From Lithospermum erythrorhizon (lineage: Eukaryota; Streptophyta; Magnoliopsida; Boraginales; Boraginaceae), in the NCBI GenBank assembly GCA_019722365.1, contig JADFUC010000481.1, forward strand, positions 24,783 to 88,782: a stretch of DNA of 64,000 nucleotides, written 5' to 3'. The notes under the pieces are model-generated. The model ran no database searches and had not been told where the DNA came from. It worked only from the letters and a program-made list of their open reading frames with translations. Positions 47,601-59,700 of this stretch are shown piece after piece (the stretch's first letter is position 1; the number at the start of each line of letters is the position of its first letter). Both the position numbers and the translations under genes were made by a program.

Positions 47601-47930
47601 ACTTTTGTTGTCGATTTTGCATATTTTTAGACTTGTGTATTTTATTTAGATTTGAGAGATGCATTTGTCATGCTTTTGCACATGTTTTTATTTTGGATTT
47701 TTTGTGTATCGTTCGTTGTATTATTATTAAGGTAGATTGGTATTACATTTGTTTGTTGTTTTATTGGATATGTTGTTGGAACGTCGCGTGGAATAGGGAG
47801 TTATGTCTTTGTTAGTACGTGAGGTTATATTGATTATTATATCCATCGGTTAGTGACTCTGGTGTACGGGTTGTTAATGATACTTAGCCTCGGGGTGGCA
47901 GAAACACGCAGGAGATTGAGTCGTTCTGAT
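44629..47930 (+). repeat. 5' LTR of the family-A element, with an insertion
   Basis: It is about 3.3 kb against about 2.25 kb for the 3' LTR. The excess is mostly a stretch of about 1.0 kb between GGGATCGAGTC (46434) and CTATGGGCGGGCG (47471), absent at the same place in the reversed solo LTR at 14.2-14.4 kb. It ends in GAGTCGTTCTGA, as does the 3' LTR. Confidence 0.7.
46243..46325 (+). repeat. 30-bp minisatellite in the 5' LTR
   Basis: Three to four variants of TTTGGAGGTGGATTCCTCGT follow each other. Matches the arrays at 14641-14775 (reverse) and 53560-53680. Confidence 0.75.
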
Positions 47931-47931
47931 T

Positions 47932-47950
47932 TTGGTATCGAGCCTAGGTT
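47932..47950 (+). other. Primer-binding site for initiator Met tRNA
   Basis: TTGGTATCGAGCCTAGGTT directly follows the 5' LTR. It matches the TGGTATCAGAGCC consensus except for one missing base. Confidence 0.7.
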
Positions 47951-50900
47951 CGAGGGTCTTTAGTGTCTTTGTGTGGTTATGTGTGCCTAGGTTGGGAAGT
48001 TGGTATATTTGAGTCTTGTGGAGTCGAATTTATATTTCTTTTCGTTGTGGATTATTTGGTGAGGATGCTACTGGAAGATTTTAAATTAATTGCGTGTGGC
48101 GCCACTTAGGGAAGGTTAAGAGATGAATCGTATTGGATTGTTATTTGGCCTTAAAAGTGAAACGGTTAATAAACTTTTGATAGTATAGAATTAAAGTTGG
48201 ATTAGCCAGAAGAGCACTTACATGTTGTCATTGATGATCTTATGCGGATAGTGGGTTCGTTGAAGTTGATTAGATTATCTTTTACTGCGGATAACGGTTG
48301 TTATCAAGGATGTGAATTAGTCGAAATGTGTGGAAATGAGGTCTTTAAGATATGGGTAGATTTGTTGGAATTTGGTTGGAGAGAAAGAGATGTCGCGAGG
48401 ATGTTGGGAAGGAATCTGACAGATTGGAGTTGTTAGGAAGTGGTTGAGATATTTATATAAATCTAAGAGTGTTAAAGAATGTCTAGTGATTGTGGTATAA
48501 GATTGTTGATCACTTAGATGCGTGAAGTTAAATCGGTGCTTTGAAGCAATTGGTGGAAAGAGTGTTGGTGATAATTATGGTGGTTGGGCCAGTGTTAGGG
48601 TAGAGAGAGAAATTAATTTGTAGTTGGCAGTATAAGGATCGACCACTTGGGAAGATAAGTAAGTTAATGAATCTTGTTGTCGATTGTAGAGTATGAATAT
48701 GAGGAGGCAAGGAGAGAATATCACGAGAGAATTAATAAGTAATAGGTTGATATTGGAAATTCTATCTCGATGAATACTAAGAGGGATTAAGGATAAGTTG
48801 AAATGGAAACTTGTCCCCGCAGAGATGTTATGACGATTAAGTTGTTGAGTGTTGCCTTAAAGATGTAAGTGGAATGATGGAAATTCCGGGACCATGGAAG
48901 GAAGAAAGATGCTTGGTTGTATGAATAAATAAACATTTAAGTGAAATGGAAAATCGATAACGACTGGTCTAGTAAGTTCGAGGGAAGAAGAATTATTTTA
49001 AGGAGGAATTAGTTGATATACAGTTGGAGGAACTTTATGAGAAAATTATCGAGATGAAGATTAGGAATGCAATTAGCGAGAGCGTAAGATGTGAGAGCGA
49101 GTTGAAGTTGTCTCGGGCAGGTGTAGTATACCAAATTAGAGTGCAGACCCGTTCTTTCGAGGTAATAAAACTTTGGGAAGCTGGATATATAGTGTTGAAT
49201 AATTTTGCTAAGGCAAGGATGTTAGCCGAGAAGGGTGATATATTATTTAAAAGGCGATAAATAGGGAAATTTTGTAATTCTGAACATGATTGAGATTAGG
49301 TTGAAACGAGATTTTTGGTGGTTGTTAATGTATGATGAAGTTGTGTATAATCGCATTATGAGGAAACGTGAAGCACGGAATAGAACCATGGGAAGGTATG
49401 ATATGTGGAGTATATGTTATGCTGGTGTAGGATACGTGGAGTTGTAACAGGTATGAATTGAAAGGAGAAAGTATGAAATTATGATATAAATTTGATAATA
49501 GTTGGAATATAGAAGATTTAATTAATGGTGCAATTTTGGTTGTTCGAGTAGTCAAGGAAAATCTCATAAATTATGGTTACTTGAGTTGAGTAGAGTTATA
49601 AGGGTAAATCTCGTAAATTATGGTTAAAGAGGCATTGAATAAATGGCTAAGAAGGTTAAAGGTTAAATGAATCAAAGGTACGGATCTGATTTCTTCGTTA
49701 GGAATGAGGACTACGACATTCAAGGTGATAAGGGGAGTAAAATGTTTGGATATTATCTGAGTTTACAAGGCGGTGATGGCGATTGTGTTCGATTGAAAGG
49801 GTTGAGGATAAATTTTTTCAGGATGAGTTGAGGTTATAAAGTGAAATTCTCGTAAATTATAAGACTTGAAATACCGGCTCGTTCGGAGGAAGTTGGATCA
49901 ATAGTAAGGAAAAATTAGTGGGAATTAGTAACGGAATATCAATGAATCTTGGAATCTCACTCATAAGAGAAATATGATGGTTAATGTGTCGGGTCATAAA
50001 TGGAAATTTGTTGTTTAAGGGATAGTATGATGGAAATTAATGAAGGTTATGCGCTAATGTTAGTTCTAAAGATTTGAATTAATGGACTACTGAGTGTAGA
50101 TGAAGGTTGACAAATCCCAAAGGGGCAATGGAGTATTAGCAAGTATGGTAATATATATGTTGCACTAATAAGTCAGGAGGATAATTATGGGGATGAACTC
50201 GTTATGGTTGTATAATGTGAGACTTGGTAGTTTTGAGGTGTATTGTGACTTGAGAATAATTGGTATCATGAGAGGAAGACAGAGGTCGTTGACCCATAAC
50301 TCTAGAGGATACTGAGAAATTCACACTTATGATTCTGGTTGATGGATTCGGAGAGATGCTTAATAAGGATGATAATTGAATTGTTATGAGTAGATCTACA
50401 AGTTTTCCCTGTAAGGTTGAATCATGATATAAAGCGTGGTACAAATTTTATGTGGACGATAGGTGAGAATGTTATGTGTTGAACCCGATTATAAGGCCTT
50501 ATCGGAAGTAGTGACTATTGTATGAGGATATAAGACGTATTGAGGTGTAAGACCTGAGTTAACAGAGATGATAATTTAACTAAGAGGAAAGTTGCTCACG
50601 GTAATAATAACCTCTGACGATGTTAGGATGGCGCGGAAGCTATTGAAGAAATGTTGAATTCAAATATTGTTAAATGAGGCGAGAGGAAAGGAAAAATGAC
50701 TCTAAGAAGGTGATGAAGAACTCTGAGGGAAGAATGGAACTTGATATGACTTCTATTTGGAAATAACTTTCGATAGATTAAATTAATGAAGGAATGACAT
50801 TAAGGTGAATACTATAATATATAGCCAAGTAGGAATAAGGATTAAATGAAATCTTATGGAAGAATGATGACTAAGAAATATAGAAAGTGATACATTGTTA

Positions 50901-51309
50901 ATGTCAACTATTATGTGGGTAGAAGCACGTTGGCGATACTTGTTGGTATGAAAGTTCAAAGCGAGAAGTGTGATGAAGAGAATATGGTAGATTGGAAATT
51001 TTCAATTAGATTAGAAACTGAGACAGTGGGAGTGAGATTATTCGAAAAGGGGGATATTGATAGCTATTGGAGAAAGTAATAAGTTGTTATGATAGGGGGA
51101 TTATCAAGCAGGTGGTGTGAATGATCGGTTGACATTGTAGCATGGATGATATATATATACACATGTTGTTGGAATTATCATGTGGGAAATCGGATGCTGA
51201 TAAATCGTAGTAAGACTGGAGGTATATGATGTTAACAGCCGAACCCGGGGGGGTATATATGCTTTGAGTGAAATTGAATAATGATAGCTTTATGGTTAAG
51301 ATGTGTTAC

Positions 51310-51435
51310 TTGAGTGGATACGAGGCGATATCGGTGATATGAATGCGAGGTGGATGCGGTGATATCGGTGATATGGATATTGATTTTGGATACGGTGATA
51401 TCGGTGATATGGATATTGATTTTGAGTGGTATTAT
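51310..51435 (+). repeat. GATATCGGTGATATGGATATTGATTTT-type short tandem repeat
   Basis: Units of CGGTGATATCGGTGATATGG with ATTGATTTTGG repeat about three times within the internal region of the family-A element. Confidence 0.7.
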
Positions 51436-51755
51436 TGATGGTTGATTTATGATATTGATAACATGATAAAATATGAGTTGATGGTTGTTGGTGTAATATG
51501 AGATATGAGAGGACGTATATCGTAGTTGGGCTGTATGACGTGCGATGATTATGATATGATTAGATTGTATAATATCCAGTTGCAGTAAGTTAATATTCAG
51601 GGTATGTTGTGAATGTATTTACGAGGTAGTACGCGATCTCTGAAGTCAATGACTATGTTGGGAGAATGTGATTGGGTGACAAGATGTCATGATATTCGGT
51701 AATAAGAGCGTATTGAAAGGTGAATTGAGATGATAAGGCCGGACACGGTTTTGAG

Positions 51756-51800
51756 TAAATTTCGAGGGGGCCTTGAGAAATTTTATAAAGGTGGGTAGAA
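51756..51800 (+). other. Polypurine tract region preceding the 3' LTR
   Basis: AAATTTCGAGGGGGCCTTGA and AAAGGTGGGTAGAATG are decayed forms of the AATTTCGAGGACGAAAT...GGGGGGTAGAATG sequence found just before the 3' LTR of plant gypsy elements. The LTR would start at TGGAAATAACC (about 51798), close to a TGTAATAACC start. Confidence 0.6.
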
Positions 51801-54047
51801 TGGAAATAACCAGTGCGCTTAGCGGTGAAATGTGTTGCATATTCGGTTTGTGGTTAGACCGAGATAGTGTAAATAATTTGATGTCACAGAGGCCCAGTAT
51901 TATATGAGTAATGGTTTATGTCATGGAAAATTTTACATTTGGAATGCAGTTTTCATGAGATTTAGAAATGCGAAAAGTGGAGAAATAAACATGAAATAAA
52001 AGCGGGCCTTGCAATCCTTAATATCTCGCTACCGCATTGTGCTTCATTACCGTCCACAAAAACCCATTCCTATTTCCCGTTCCTCTACTTTGGCGATTGG
52101 TACTCTCCCTTGCCAAAGGAATTTTCTTCCGTTCTTGAATTCGCTGTGGCTCGAAGACATAAAAGGTTGGTTTTCATCTTCCCACTACCGTCCTCTACTG
52201 AATCAAGGTAAGAAAGGTTGAATATTTTGAGATATTTCTTGAGTTTTGAAGAGTTGACTTTTATTTGATTTTTGACATGATTTTGGGGCTTTCAAAATGA
52301 TACGTATGGATAAATCTGGAAGCTTTAGATTAGATGATTAGAGGTTATGACAATCGTTTGGAGGTTGAAATGTAGAAATTGATAGGTTTACTTTTGAGGA
52401 ATTGAGTTTTAAAATGTTGAAATGTTATAGAAATCTCTAGCTTGAAATATGTGAGTGGTAGTGATTATACTTCGTTTTTGGGGTTGAAGTGTATTGATTG
52501 GATCAGTTGACTTTTTCTAAGTTTCATTAAATTGTACGATGATGTTATGGAACTTTAATATTTGTTTTAGATATAATTTGGATGTTTGAAGGGTTGATTG
52601 GTAGAGGATATTGTTGAGTTAAGGTTATTCCAAGTTGAGTAGTAATTAGGTTTTTGAACTAAAGGTTGATTATAATGGGTTAATTAGTTGGCGATTGATT
52701 GTTGGATTGATTGGAATGTGACTAACGTGTTATTGTTGGGATAATAAAGTGATGACTGAATATTGAGAGTTATGAAGTTGGTAAATTGAATATAGTTAAG
52801 TTGGAATTTTAGAAGTGTATACTAATTTCGGGGATAGGATGATTACTAAAAGTTAATTTGAAATGTGAGATGTGGTATAATACTCAGGGTTTAAATAGAT
52901 GTTAAGAGTTATTCCTGCGAATGTGTATAATGTATAATTTCTTTGAATAGGAGTTGGTGGGCCTGGCTGCGTGGATACGCAGAGTTATCATTATTGCTTT
53001 TGGCTCGAGGTGAGTACAAATCTCACGATGGGAACCCTTCATATATATTATGTTATATATTTTACATGTGTTTTGTCATGGAACTATTTTGACATGTGTA
53101 TTGTGAGATTATGATTGATATTACGTGAAAATTGTGATTTATGATTCATATGATGAAATAATTGAGATTTTGATTGATATTATGAGATAATTGTGATTAT
53201 GAGTTATATTATGAGATAATTGAGATTATGATTCATATTATGAGATAGTGGTGATTATGATTTATATTATGAGATAGTTGTGAATATGATTCATGTTATG
53301 AGATTGTGGGTATGCCATGTGTGTTGTGCGCTTGTCTTTGTGTGTGTGGGCGTATTGTTGTGTGTGTAATACGTGTGGAGATGTATTACGGTGCTTTTGT
53401 TTGTTATTTACTTGGGAGGCGGTGGTGACCCAGGCCGGGAGGTTTGGTGTATGCATATTGTGTGGGTAGCCAGGTGGATTCGGGAGGTTTGGTGTGATAT
53501 CGTATTGAGAGGTGTAGAAAATGCCTCGATGTCCGGGAGGATGGAGAATTGGGCCCTCATCGATTATTTGGAGGTGGATTCCTCGTATGTGTATTATTTG
53601 GAGGTGGATTCCTCGTATATGTATGATTTGGAGGTGGATTACTCGTATGTGTACTATTTGTGGAGGTGGATTCACTCGTTGTTTCTACTTCTTGTGGTGG
53701 TGGCATGGGAAGCCTGTCGGTGGTTTCCCACTTTTGATGTCGACTGTGTATTTCGAGACTTGTGTGACATATATTATTTTTTATTGAGGGAGTACTGGTT
53801 GTGTGCACTACATGTTGTTTTCAGTTCTTGTATCGCTTTGAGTTGTATTATTGAATTAGTTGTATTTTGTTATACATTGTTTGTTAGATATGTTGTTGTT
53901 TAAGACAGCGCGATGGACAGAGTTTTGTCTTTGATAATGTCGGTGAGCCCGTATTAGTTATTCATATTCGATTGGTATTTCTTCGGGTATCTGAGGTTGT
54001 TAATGATCTTAGCCTCGGGCGGCCGAGCAGGGGTGGAGTCGTTCTGA
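51798..54047 (+). repeat. 3' LTR of the family-A element
   Basis: It starts after the polypurine stretch and ends in GGTGGAGTCGTTCTGA. It lacks a segment, present in the other two family-A LTRs, between the minisatellite (53560-53680) and GGTGGTGGCATGGGA (53694). The long frames 53373-53903 and 53521-53787 result from the minisatellite. Confidence 0.75.
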
Positions 54048-55960
54048 TGTATTCATGTTTCGATAATAATTTTTTGTTTCTAATGGCTAATTCTTTATTT
54101 ATGATAGTAACTCTTTATTTTACCTCAATAATTATGTAATAACAATTCTTTGTCTTGACAGTTTATAGAATAGTTGATTGTAGAAAAATATTTCATATTC
54201 TTAAAATGCGTTGATTTCCCATGCATAATAAATAATTGTAATTTCAATTATAATAAATTAAATACCTTTTGACCGCCGTATTACCACATTTGTTATAGAA
54301 AATTAAAACAAGTTATTATGCCCTGTGATATACTAGAAATGTGGCATAATGAGGAAATATAAATCTTATGACATCATACAGAGAATTTAACACAATATAT
54401 TCTTAGGCACTTAATATGCCACAATATAGTAGAAACGTGGTAGAAAGAAGAAGATTTTCAAAGGCACTACAAGAAAGAATTAAAGCTTTTCTTTTTATAA
54501 TTCCATCGATATGTCTGAGAGGAAAATTCAACGTAAAAATAAATTTTTGACAAATGAATATTTATGAGGATTAGGTTGAATGCATGGTTGTTGTGAACTT
54601 GTTTGTTAACCTTGATGAATATGCATTGCATTGATATACGATCGACTTCGTAACATAACCTCAAACAATCCACATTCTACTATATGAAAAAGAATGATTA
54701 ACAATTGAAACGTGGTATAATGAAAAAGCATTACTGAAACCTTTAAAATAGCAAACATAATGTAATAGTATATGATTGAAATTGGAAATTGGAAATTAGT
54801 ATATGGTTCATATAATGATTAATCCATTGAAATTAGAATTCGTGTTCATTGATAATCTAAACAATTGAAATTACAAATTAAGTTTCATACAATTATTAAA
54901 TCAATTGAAATAACAAATTAGAGGTTCGTTCCAATAATTAAAATAATGAAAATTTTAAATAAAAAACTTGCTACTTATAATCCCGAATCAATCACGGCGA
55001 GTGCGATTTACGCGATCTCGTTCGCGAATATGGTGGTCTTAGGCGGGCGCCAATGCTAGTCGATGGTGGTGGGAAGTTGGGGAGGGGGGAAGAGTGTTGA
55101 GTCGATAGAGGGAGGGGTTGGGTGAGGCAGCGTGAGGTGGAGCTTTGCGTAGAATTACTAATTTGACCACTTAGTATTATTGATACTAAATAATTCTTTG
55201 GAAGCTATGTAATGCGGCCGAGGGGATCGATTAGGGTGTCGAGGGGATCGTTTCACTTGGCAGCGAGAAGATCGATTAGTGTATCGAGGTGACCGTGGGG
55301 CAAGGACCAAAATTTGATCAGGGAGCAAATTTTTATTTAGCTATTTCGATGGGCCCTTGAGTAAATAAAAAAAACAAAAAAGTGGCGGCCGTCCATTATA
55401 GCGACACATGTGGCATTGCGGTAGCGGCGTGTCGGCGTCTTCAGTTGGCAATTTTTTTTCCACCTCATTTTTAAATTGTTTTTTACACAATAATTAAGCA
55501 AAAAAAAAAAAAAAGTACACCACTATTTTTTATTTTTAGAAATTTCTATAAATAAGCTAAGTTTGTGTCGTTGGACGCAAAAAAAAATCGAGGATTTTCT
55601 GTGCTTTTTTATTCTTCTTTTAATCAACTTCTCTTGATATTAAAAATTAAAATATTTTAAAAATAATTAAAATATTAAAATTATTAAAAATATATTTTTA
55701 AAAAAATTATAATATTATTTATTGTATTATAAATTTAATAATTATGTATATGAAATAAATAAAAGAGAAATAGAAAAATATAATTAGGGTATATGTTGGA
55801 GTGATGTGGAAGGAGAGGAATTAATTTAGCACTGAATAATGGCTCCTCTTTGTGGTATTAAAAAAGTGGGTGTTATTTGAAGTCTTAAAGCTGATGTGGC
55901 GGGGAGAGAAGTGCTCCAGGTGGCAGCCTAACGGATAGTCTTAGTACCCTAGCCAGGGCT
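54048..55960. other. Decayed DNA-transposon debris, no supported gene
   Basis: CACTACAAGAAA at 54465-54476 is the canonical start of CACTA elements. AAACGTGGTA occurs at 54433 and 54708 with related GAAATGTGGCATAA near 54338, like subterminal repeats. The matching end was not found. At 54990-55150 and 55210-55440 the sequence is GC-richer, with GAGGGGATCGATTAG-like repeats and GGCGGCCGTCC. Nothing here has a coding frame of note. Confidence 0.4.
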
Positions 55961-56149
55961 CGAAAAAAAAAAGCGAGATCAGGTCAGATGGATTTTTTGG
56001 ATATAAGAACGATCGGACCAGGTTTTTTATTATAAGCTCAAATTTAAAGTTTTCGGATAGAATCACAGGTTATTGGTCAGCAAGCCCAGGATTATAACCA
56101 AATCAGGTTTGACATTAAAACAAAACCTAATATTCTAAGTTAGTAAAGT

Positions 56150-56711
56150 TAGTAACAGAGTAAACAAAACCCTATTGTCCTCCATTTCTCCTCAAACTCC
56201 CTCTCCCCCTCAAGCGCCGCACCAGTGGCACCACCCCCATTCTCCTCAAACCCCCTCCCTCTCCCGCTCAATTCTCAACAAAACCTTGTATTAGTTTAAA
56301 CCCTCAAGTCAACTCTAAACTATCAAATAAAAGGTTGGTATATTTTAAAACATTGAGTTTATTGTTTCCGAACAAAATATCCCTTTTTTTTTACTATGTT
56401 TTCAGCAAAAAGAAATCAAATCATCATACAGTGTATTTTGATTTGGGTTATGCATTCTGGAATGATGATGACCTCTAGTCCACAAAAACTTAAAACAATA
56501 GATTTACATATGTATGTTTTAGGAAATCGTAAGAAAAGATGCATCATTTCGTTTAGCACATCCATCAAAATAGTTTTTTCGATCATGAGTTTCTTCTTGT
56601 TACTTGTTTCTGGAATATATGCACTTCTTACATTTGGATATTGTTATTGGTTTTGATATTTGGATATTGCATTTGGTTTTGAAGCTTTTTGTTTGCAGAA
56701 TTTTGTATAAA
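56150..56711 (+). promoter_or_regulatory. Promoter, 5' leader and probable leader intron of NUG2
   Basis: A CT-rich leader (about 56180-56270, CTCCCTCTCCCCCTC) is followed by a possible donor AAAAGGTTGGTA (56331-56342) and an acceptor TTTGTTTGCAG (about 56688-56698) just upstream of the start codon. A leader intron would remove the in-frame upstream ATG at 56604 and its hydrophobic peptide. Inference from splice-like sequences only. Confidence 0.4.
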
Positions 56712-59700
56712 ATGTCGAAGAAGAAAGTGATAATGTCATCTGTAAAAGCAAAACACTCATTGGACGTTAATAATAGAGATAATAGCAAGAAAATCAAAAA
56801 AGGTGACAGCGACGGTGACGGCAGCCGTAGCGCCGCCACAATACGGCGGCTTAAGATGTACAACACCAGACCCAAAAGAGACAGCAAGGGACACATCTTA
56901 AAGCACGATTTACAATCATCTAAGCTTCCTTCTACCAGAATCCAACCTAGCCCCTCGTGGTTTAGTACGTTTCATGATTAATATACATATAATTATTTCA
57001 GCTCCATTCATTTTTTATGTATTGTCTTCCAAATAATAATTTCAAATAAATAAAGCATACCAGTTGGTTTATTAAAATTTTGAACTTATATTTGTGTATA
57101 ATATTGAGTGAAAATATACATGCATGCATATTATTTCTGCTCCGCGATTGATTTTTGATCTGTTGTATTCCAAATTAATCAAAAATTATTGTACGATAGA
57201 TAAAGTACACGAGTTGGTTTATATGACTCTGAGATATGCTTGATTAGTTTGATTCATTCATATACTACCTTCACCTAAAAAAATTGTCTGATTTTAAATT
57301 TTGAGTTAGACTTTTTATATTTTGAACATAGATATTTTAGGTAGATGTTGTATAATATTTTGAAAAAAGATCAAAAATTTATGTCTTGAACCTAGTTTAC
57401 TTTGAAGGTTATTATAATTTTTATTAATAAAAAGGTTATAATTTTTATTCTAATCAAGTTATGTTAGTCAATTAAGGAAACAAATTTTGTTATTTTTTGT
57501 CATCGAAAATCAAACTAGACTATTTTTTTATATGAAGGGAGTACTTGTTTTTGATGGATTGATATTTGATGTATTAATCGATAATTTATCAATTGGGGGT
57601 CACCTATATTGTTGAAAATTGGTTTTATTGAATTTTGATGATTTCTGGTATTTTCAGTACCTACCAAAGTTATCAAACAGAAGGAGCTTGAATTTTTTCG
57701 TGAAGAACTGCAATGTCGGTTGTCTAACAATTATGATGTACTGTTGAAGGAAAGAAAGATCCCAATGTCTCTGCTTAATGACCATCAGAAGGTATCAACT
57801 TTTTTGTATAATTAGTGAAGCCAATGAGTTTGTACATGTTCGGTAGTTATCCCGAGATAATGTATACTTAGAGTTTTAGTCATTTGCATTTTGAACAGAT
57901 TTAAGTAATGAGGTTTTACCTGTAATGTATCCTCCGATTATTGCTCTTCTGATGGAATGTTGGATGGATTACAGAGGAAAGTCATATATGCATTTAGACA
58001 TCTGTGACTTTTAATTTATTTTCTTCGATGTTGTTGCATCATTTGTATACTTTTAATATCCAATCCTTGCTTCTATCGTGAGACAAACAGGTTCCAGTGT
58101 TTGTCATCAATTCGTTTGCACTGTATGAGGTTATATATCTTGAATTTTATCATTGTTTTCTTTTCATCTTCATCTTTGAATAGCTTCTTTTTCCTTTTAA
58201 TTATGGATTTTCAGCAAGCCAGAGTCCACCTTCTTGATACTCAGCCATTTGCTGATGCATTTGGACCTAATAATAAGAGGAAGCGCCCAAATTTGATTGC
58301 GTCAGATTATGAGTCATTATTGAAGAAAGCAGATTCATCTCAAGGTATTTTTACTGATACCTATTTATTGAGATTCAGTTGGTAAAGAAATTAGTTTGTT
58401 TTCATTACATTCCTTGCATTAATCTTAGATGGGTTTGAAAAGAAACATGTTGATAGCCTGTCTACTGATGGAAATGAAGATGGGTTTAGAGACCTAGTGA
58501 GGCACACAATGTTTGAGAAAGGACAAAGTAAACGCATATGGGGCGAGCTTTACAAAGTGATAGATTCTTCAGATGTTGTTGTCCAGGTTAGAAACTTTTT
58601 CTATACACTGAATCTCTTTGGGATAATTAAGCATGCAACAGACTTAGCTAATACAGTTTCATTAGTAGCCTTTTTTCTTATCCTTTCATAGATTTATTCA
58701 ACGTATCAGTGTGCCATGCCTCTTATGAATAAGTACGGAGTATAAGTTTATCCATTGTCCTAATAAAACCAAACCAAACCAAGCCAAGTCTTATCACCAC
58801 TAATTGCTGGGGTTATCCACTGTCCTAATGCATAAGCAAATTGAAAGTCATGAGCTAAGCAAATGTGATTGTTGGACAGGTTTTGGACGCAAGAGATCCT
58901 CAAGGAACGAGATGCTATCACTTGGAGAGGCATCTGAAAGAGCATTGCAAACATAAGCATATGGTCTTCCTGCTCAACAAGGTCTGTCCTTCACTGTAAA
59001 GTCCCTTTTTTGTATATTTCTTGCATTCTGATGTAGACTTTATCACTGTTAATGTGCATCAGTATATGACCCTGATCATTAATGTTGTAGTGTGATTTGG
59101 TCCCTTCTTGGGCTACAAAAGGATGGCTTAGACTACTATCCAAAGAATATCCTACTCTGGCCTTTCATGCAAGCATTAACAAGTCTTTTGGAAAGGTATT
59201 CAAATTGTTCCTTTGCATTTCAAATTCTGCACAAGAATCTTTAAGAAAAATTACCTACCATGGACAGCAATTGATTAAGTAATTCACATCTCATTTTAAT
59301 GTTGAAGTTTTTTCTTATTATTTGAAACTCAATAATATTGCTTTAGAATTATAGAATGTTTAGTTCACTCAAGTGTTATTTATATGTCATTGTACATGCT
59401 TATGTAGTCCATTTAACATATTTTCTCCTGTCTTGGTGGCAAAATGATATTTCTGTTCCTGTGTGTGTTCTTCAGGGCTCTCTTATGTCTGTACTGAGAC
59501 AGTTTGCTCGACTAAAGAGTGACAAACAAGCAATATCGGTTGGGTTTGTTGGTTATCCAAATGTTGGAAAGTCTTCGGTTATCAACACATTGCGCACAAA
59601 GAATGTAATAATCTCTTGATGATCTGAAGTGAAGTTGTTATCAATCTCTGCACATCTCTACCCACCATGTTTTATCCATACTAATATATTTGCATCATCT

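Larger units (their letters stand above)
44629..54047 (+). mobile_element. LTR retroelement of family A without recognisable pol (LARD-like)
   Basis: The 5' LTR (44629-47930, missing its first about 130 bases) and 3' LTR (about 51798-54047) share GGAGAAATAAA, GCGGGGCCTTAC/GCGGGCCTTGC, AGGTAAGAAAGGTTGAAT, GATGGGAACCCTTCATATAT and the 30-bp minisatellite. The primer-binding site TTGGTATCGAGCC (47932-47944) follows the 5' LTR. A polypurine-type stretch with AAATTTCGAGGGGG and AAAGGTGGGTAGAATG (51756-51800) precedes the 3' LTR, which is the gypsy arrangement. The 3.9-kb interior has only short frames (for example 48242-48436 and 49024-49260) with no protease, reverse transcriptase or integrase motif. 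It would need proteins of an autonomous relative. Confidence 0.8.

Noticed and set aside
47869..47950. Sequence TAGGTTCGAGGG as a tRNA T-arm
   Set aside because: The context is an LTR end followed by the TGGTATC-type primer-binding site, which resembles tRNA 3' sequence by function; no cloverleaf can be drawn.
49024..49260. Frame with KLWEAGYIVLNNFAKARMLAE as a possible pol domain
   Set aside because: No match to protease, reverse transcriptase, RNase H or integrase motifs could be made; it is short and not continued in neighbouring frames.
53373..53903. 176-codon plus-strand open frame with repeated LEVDSSYVYY peptides
   Set aside because: It is produced by the 30-bp LTR minisatellite, which also opens the opposite frame (53262-53675, 53557-53808). 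The same array in two other LTRs shows it is not coding.
56604..56711. In-frame upstream ATG extending NUG2 by 36 residues
   Set aside because: The extension is hydrophobic and unlike the conserved basic N-terminus. A splice acceptor (TTTGCAG) lies between it and the ATG at 56712, so it is probably leader intron.
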